DNA of 64,000 nucleotides. It comes from Siniperca chuatsi (Eukaryota; Chordata; Actinopteri; Centrarchiformes; Sinipercidae). Position 1 is the stretch's first letter, and each line of letters starts with the position of its first letter. The position numbers were made by a program, and so were the translations under genes. Below the pieces are notes generated by a model. It was not told the origin of the DNA. It did no database searches and was given only the letters and a program-made list of their open reading frames with translations. The stretch is taken from NCBI RefSeq assembly GCF_020085105.1, contig NC_058044.1, positions 34,436,952-34,500,951 on the forward strand. The letters run 5' to 3'. Below, in pieces: positions 60,401-64,000 of this stretch.

Positions 60401-63390
60401 CTCAGCGACCCGGCAGAGCTCTACGATTTGCTGGAGGTCCCCCGGTCCCGGGGCAAGCAGTGGGGCGACCGTTCTTTTGCAGTGGCCGGTCCGAAACTCT
60501 GAACTCTCTGCCCGCTGACTTACGGTCATCACTGAGCTGCCTTTGTTCAAAGCCAAACTTAAAACCCACTTATTTAGAATAGCTTAGTGGCCCTGCGACA
60601 CTTCTCTTTATCTTAATGTTGTCATGTGCTCTGCTGACCTGTTTGTACTGTTATTATTATCATTATTATTTTTTATCTTGTTTTTAATGTTGTACAGCAC
60701 TGTATTTCTATAGCACCTTCCAACAACCGAAGCTGAACCAAAGTTTGATTGATTGATCGACCAAGTTCACCAAAACAGAGCCCCAAGTACACAAACGAGC
60801 TCTGAGCCCGCTCATTTCTGCTGCTACTGACCAGGCGGGGTGATGATCTCTTTAATCTGGGCGTCTTTAAGGCCTTCACACCAGCGCAGGTCCAGCAGCC
60901 GCAGGCAGGGCAGAATGGGAGAGACCAGCGCTGACAAACACGACCAGGACAGACCAGTCACCCTCAACTCCCTCAGACCTGAAGACACACAGAGAAAGGC
61001 AGACAGAGGTGGTGCAATGAGACATGTAGGGACAGGGGAATCTGTGTGTGCCTGTCAGTACCTGGGAGCCTGGTGAGCAGACAGTTGAGCTGTCTCTTGG
61101 CCAGGGGGGTCCAGGAGAGGTCCAGAGAGCTGGGCTGGCGTTTGATGATGCCTGCCAGGGCCTGGTTAGTGAGCGGGCTGCACCGACTCACGTCCACGTG
61201 GCTCCACAGACGCTTGTCGCAGCTCCTGAACAGGACAGTGAGACGCGGTCGGGTTATTCACAAGCTGTGTCAGAGCTCTGCTTCTTGTTCTCCAGTTAAG
61301 GACGAGGCCAACTCCAAGACTTAAACCCAAAGGGTTTAGTTTGTAGAATAAAAGTGTGTGACGTACCACTTGTACCAGGCCTTACAGACGGTCATGCAGG
61401 CCAGCAGCTCGGCTCTGTTCAAGTATCTGAACACAGACACCCACACCTCCTTCTCCCCCCCGCCCTCGTTGCCCACGTCCTTAAAGGACGGCAGAGACAA
61501 CAGGGACGGAGGAGACAGGGAGAAGGGCGCACGAGGAGCAGCAGCTTCCTCTTCCTCTGAAGACGACGCAGAGCGATCTCTAGTGCCTCTGTCGCCATGG
61601 TTACCCCGCAGACGCGGCCTACGAGATCAAACATATCAAATGGTGTTTGGGTTAATGATGTCACATGCATACATACCACACACACACACACACACATTTC
61701 CAAAAGACATTAGCATTAGCATTTAATTATTAGCCAAATCGCATAACAGTGCACGTGTTGTTTGGTACAAGATGTTCAGTACAGTTTCCTATGAAGACAA
61801 TACAGTCTGCGTCACAGCATTTCTGGAACAGAAAGCTGTTGTCAGTCTAAACTGCTCTGGCTTTGTTCACCATACCGATGATTAACTAGGAGTACTAGTT
61901 TAAGAGGGTTCAGGCAATGGATTGGACAAAAACTCTGTCAACATTGTTAAATGCAAGTTGGTAACTCCATGTCTGAGGAATCACACAACGGCCTGACATC
62001 ACACAATACTAATACTGTCATGGCCACAGGTTGTCATGTGACATTTTTGATTGGTTGCCATTCTCAAGAGGGCGGGTCTTCTGTAATATGAGGGCGGACG
62101 GAGGAGAGAGTGCAAGAGTAGAGATGTGGACACAACCTAAATGAACTAAAGCCAACTGAGCTTAGTGCACAGCTGGTAAAAAACCAGAAGAGGGCCGGAG
62201 CGGTCCTGACGGAGCCGACCCAACCACTCAGTCCAGCGTGCAGCGCCGCAGGGAACAAGTGGAGTGTCGGCAGAAAGTTAGCCGGGTACGGCCTGCATCG
62301 TTTTGTTGTCGATTGGCAACTGAAGGCATTTCTCATAGTATAGCCTTGTTAGTAGCTGGAATAGCCATCAGGCTTAGCAGTAATTCAATCCCTAGACCAG
62401 GTGACGGAGAGGTAGGGGAGGGGGTGAGGGAGAGGTGAGGGAAAGCCAAAATATCCGGATACGGGAGCAGCCATCTTGCGGTGACGTTATTTGGAGTCTG
62501 CGCAGTAGTGATCGGGGTTGGAGCCGCGGTATTGAGGTCCCGCCCACACACCCGGCTGACTCATTACCTATACTTGTACTGAAAATACATATTGAACCTG
62601 TAATTTCTGCACAGTGATACACCGCCAAACAATACTAATACTTTTAACAAATTATAGTTTTCATCTTACATAGAAGGTGTAACAATTAACATTACCCACA
62701 TAATGTAATCCTTCCAACTCTTGCTGTGATTGGGCTGTTTGTTGGCTCCCATACACATTTACTTTGATGAACATTTTTTATTGACATTGAAAATAGTCAT
62801 GTTATGTCCAAATAATCCACGGTGTCTTAACCGGCACTAGGCTTCATTTTAAATAACAAGATTTTATATCATGAGTGGCGGTAGCAGGAGTGGTGGTGGT
62901 GTATTCAACTGAATTTGAACGTGTCGAGCTCTACCTGCCAGGCCCTCTCGGGGCTACGCTGTCAGCTGTGGTCTCGGCACTCTTGAGTCGTGAAGGTTTG
63001 GACAGAGCAGTCTTTCTCTGGATGAAGCCCTGCTGACCACCAGCACCCACTGCAGAGGTCCTCGGACCCATGGCTGCTTCTAGCTTTGGAACTATGGAGC
63101 CTGAGCAGCAACAACATGTCTCAGTTGGAGTTTAACTCGTTCATTTTTACTTTACAGTTCAGTTATGGAACATGAATATATACTATACTATTTACTTTAG
63201 ATGTTTTTATTTGACCAAATTTAAATTGATTACACTGTAACTGTTGGGATTTGAAGTTTTACCAGATTGTCTCTTGGTTTTGTGGGGCCGCTGTAGAGTG
63301 ACCGTCAGGTAGGAGCCACTCAGCAGGTCATCATTCAGATCAGACACCAGGAGGACCGGGGGTTCTGGATCTGAATCCCAGCACCCTTCC

Positions 63391-63423
<33 letters not shown>

Positions 63424-63862
63424 AGCGTGTCCATCTCCTCCTCTTCAGGGTCAAACTCCTGCCCCTCACTGTCCTCATCTTCATCTTCATCATCAGTCCT
63501 GCGCCTCCTCCTACGTCGATGATGCTGTCGTTCTTTGCCTCCGTCTTCACTGTCTTCCTCTTCCTCTTCTTCTTCTTCTTCGTCGTCATCATCATCGTCT
63601 GACTCCTCAGACTCGTCACCTCTTCGCTGCATTCTGGAGCCTCCCCGCAGCCTCACCCCTCGTCCTCTCCGCGCACCCTCCCTCATGCTCATCCCTCGCT
63701 TTAGCTTGAGGACGGAGGAGGAGCCGGGAGTCACGACTCCTCCTCTGCTACCTCTGTGGGCCGAGCCTCCTCTCAGCAGGCCTCTCCTGTTGGCACCAAA
63801 CCCCCTCCTGGAAGAGTGTCTCCCCCCTCGGGCATGGAGCGCCATCTTTCTCCTCTGAGTGG
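57219..63862 (-). CDS. kdm2a: KDM2A-like F-box/LRR protein, 3' part of gene
   Basis: Coding exons on the minus strand: 63862-63263, 63100-62935, 61618-61367, 61225-61062, 60978-60832, 58074-57856, 57400-57219. They join in one frame to 575 codons plus stop. Order: an RGG-rich basic stretch, long Asp/Glu runs, a Ser/basic linker, an F-box (EVWVSVFRYLNRAELLACMT, CKAWYKW), then leucine-rich repeats (IIKRQPSSLDLSWTPLAKRQ, LRLSGLDVGESTLRLLQRHM, HCKDITDSSIALLAAAGT) to SDLSHVALYCMMEEKLIQRM. The C-terminus fits KDM2A better than KDM2B or FBXL19. The demethylase, CXXC and PHD parts, which make KDM2A an H3K36 demethylase recruited to CpG islands, would lie beyond the right edge. The first exon starts mid-codon after TATGCAG, so the Met at 63845 is probably internal. 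Which teleost paralogue this is cannot be told. Confidence 0.85.
57404..57450 (-). repeat. (CTGT)n at the acceptor of the last kdm2a exon
   Basis: On the gene strand about 11 CTGT units lead to CCAG|GATGTAG, so a tetranucleotide repeat supplies the 3' splice-site context. Confidence 0.9.
58080..59180 (-). other. kdm2a intron, no feature recognised
   Basis: Upstream of the exon ending at 58074 the intron shows a CpG-rich stretch (58100-58350) and then AT-rich sequence. No exon or repeat family was recognised. Confidence 0.4.
59195..59908. repeat. G-rich minisatellite, about 710 bp
   Basis: Units of roughly 30-60 bp made of GGCAGGAGGACAGGA, GGGGACGAGG and AGAACAGGAGGGG blocks. It is strongly strand-asymmetric: the plus strand is G-rich and the kdm2a sense strand C-rich. 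It has no stops in two minus-strand frames, which yields long Pro/Ser/Cys frames that are not genes. Confidence 0.93.
59955..60765 (+). mobile_element. CR1/L2-type LINE, C-terminal end and 3' UTR
   Basis: Frameshifted plus-strand frames read LVQNAAARLLSNSRKHEHIA-like sequence, then VLYSLHWLPVQF, HFKILTFVFNAVSGLAPSHL and RSFAVAGPKLWNSLPADLR, followed by a 3' UTR that ends in a TTGATTGATTGAT tail at about 60760. It is 5'-truncated and lies in the large kdm2a intron. Confidence 0.75.
61678..61696. repeat. (CA)n microsatellite
   Basis: A short CA run about 60 nt upstream (gene strand) of the F-box exon acceptor. Confidence 0.8.
62470..62545 (-). promoter_or_regulatory. Possible internal kdm2a promoter (YY1/NRF1/CRE-like cluster)
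   Basis: Read on the gene strand within about 75 bp: GGGCGGGACC (GC box), TGCGCAGACT (half NRF1-like), AACGTCACC (CRE-like) and CAAGATGGCTGC (YY1-like, containing an ATG at 62474-62472). It sits between the linker exon and the F-box exon in gene orientation. No exon with a matching donor was established. Confidence 0.3.
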
Positions 63863-64000
63863 CTGCATAGACGGACGGATGGATGGGACAGACGATCAGG
63901 TCAGAATAAAGGGATCACAATCCCAACAAAAGATATCTGGATGTCAAACTGAAATTCAACTATTTTTTTATTTTGAGAAACCTTTTATTCCGTTTTTTGT
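63863..64000 (-). other. kdm2a intron at the right edge
   Basis: Starts (gene strand) upstream of the acceptor TATGCAG and runs off the window. No exon is visible. Confidence 0.5.

Overview
The window is vertebrate nuclear DNA, almost certainly from a ray-finned fish. Genes are split into short exons with GT-AG introns. The introns are full of (CA)n/(GT)n tracts, and the mobile elements are typical of teleosts: Penelope-like elements, CR1/L2-type LINEs, and hAT- and piggyBac-type MITEs. Almost all of the unspliced open frames are either repeats or single exons. The exon models below were assembled by hand from splice signals, reading phase and remembered family sequences; no transcript or alignment was available.

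Layout. 1-5.2 kb: left flank with a Penelope-like element (minus), a LINE tail and a 1-kb minisatellite. 5.28-24.86 kb (plus): galnt7, a Golgi GalNAc-transferase with 15 coding exons plus one extra duplicated exon. Its 8.4-kb first intron holds a degraded 4.4-kb LINE and two MITEs. 24.9-29.3 kb: the galnt7 3' UTR, then a foldback-rich intergenic stretch. 29.38-44.03 kb (minus): asb5, an ankyrin/SOCS-box E3 adaptor with seven coding exons. Its large introns contain LINE pieces, a second Penelope-like copy, a 400-bp (CT)n tract and an unassigned promoter. 44.0-48.3 kb: the asb5 promoter with three CACGTG boxes, then non-LTR remnants. 48.39-55.47 kb (plus): spcs3, the signal peptidase complex subunit 3, complete at 180 aa, with an AT-AC (U12-type) intron. 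55.6-57.2 kb: two unassigned small candidate transcripts. 57.2-64 kb (minus): the 3' part of a KDM2A-like F-box/leucine-rich-repeat gene, cut by the right edge.

The four genes are independent loci: Golgi O-glycosylation, Cullin-based ubiquitination, ER signal-peptide cleavage, and chromatin/F-box function. As I remember the human map, the asb5-spcs3 neighbourhood is the conserved one, and kdm2a beside it would be a fish arrangement.

The most interesting point is galnt7. Exon 7 is tandemly duplicated (7a and 7b, both 183 nt). The intron in front of the 7a/7b pair starts with an (AC)n tract and ends with a (GT)n tract directly at the 7a acceptor, where a polypyrimidine tract should be. This suggests an RNA-structure-coupled exon choice in the catalytic domain. 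The same (AC)n/(GT)n intron layout occurs in spcs3 intron 3.
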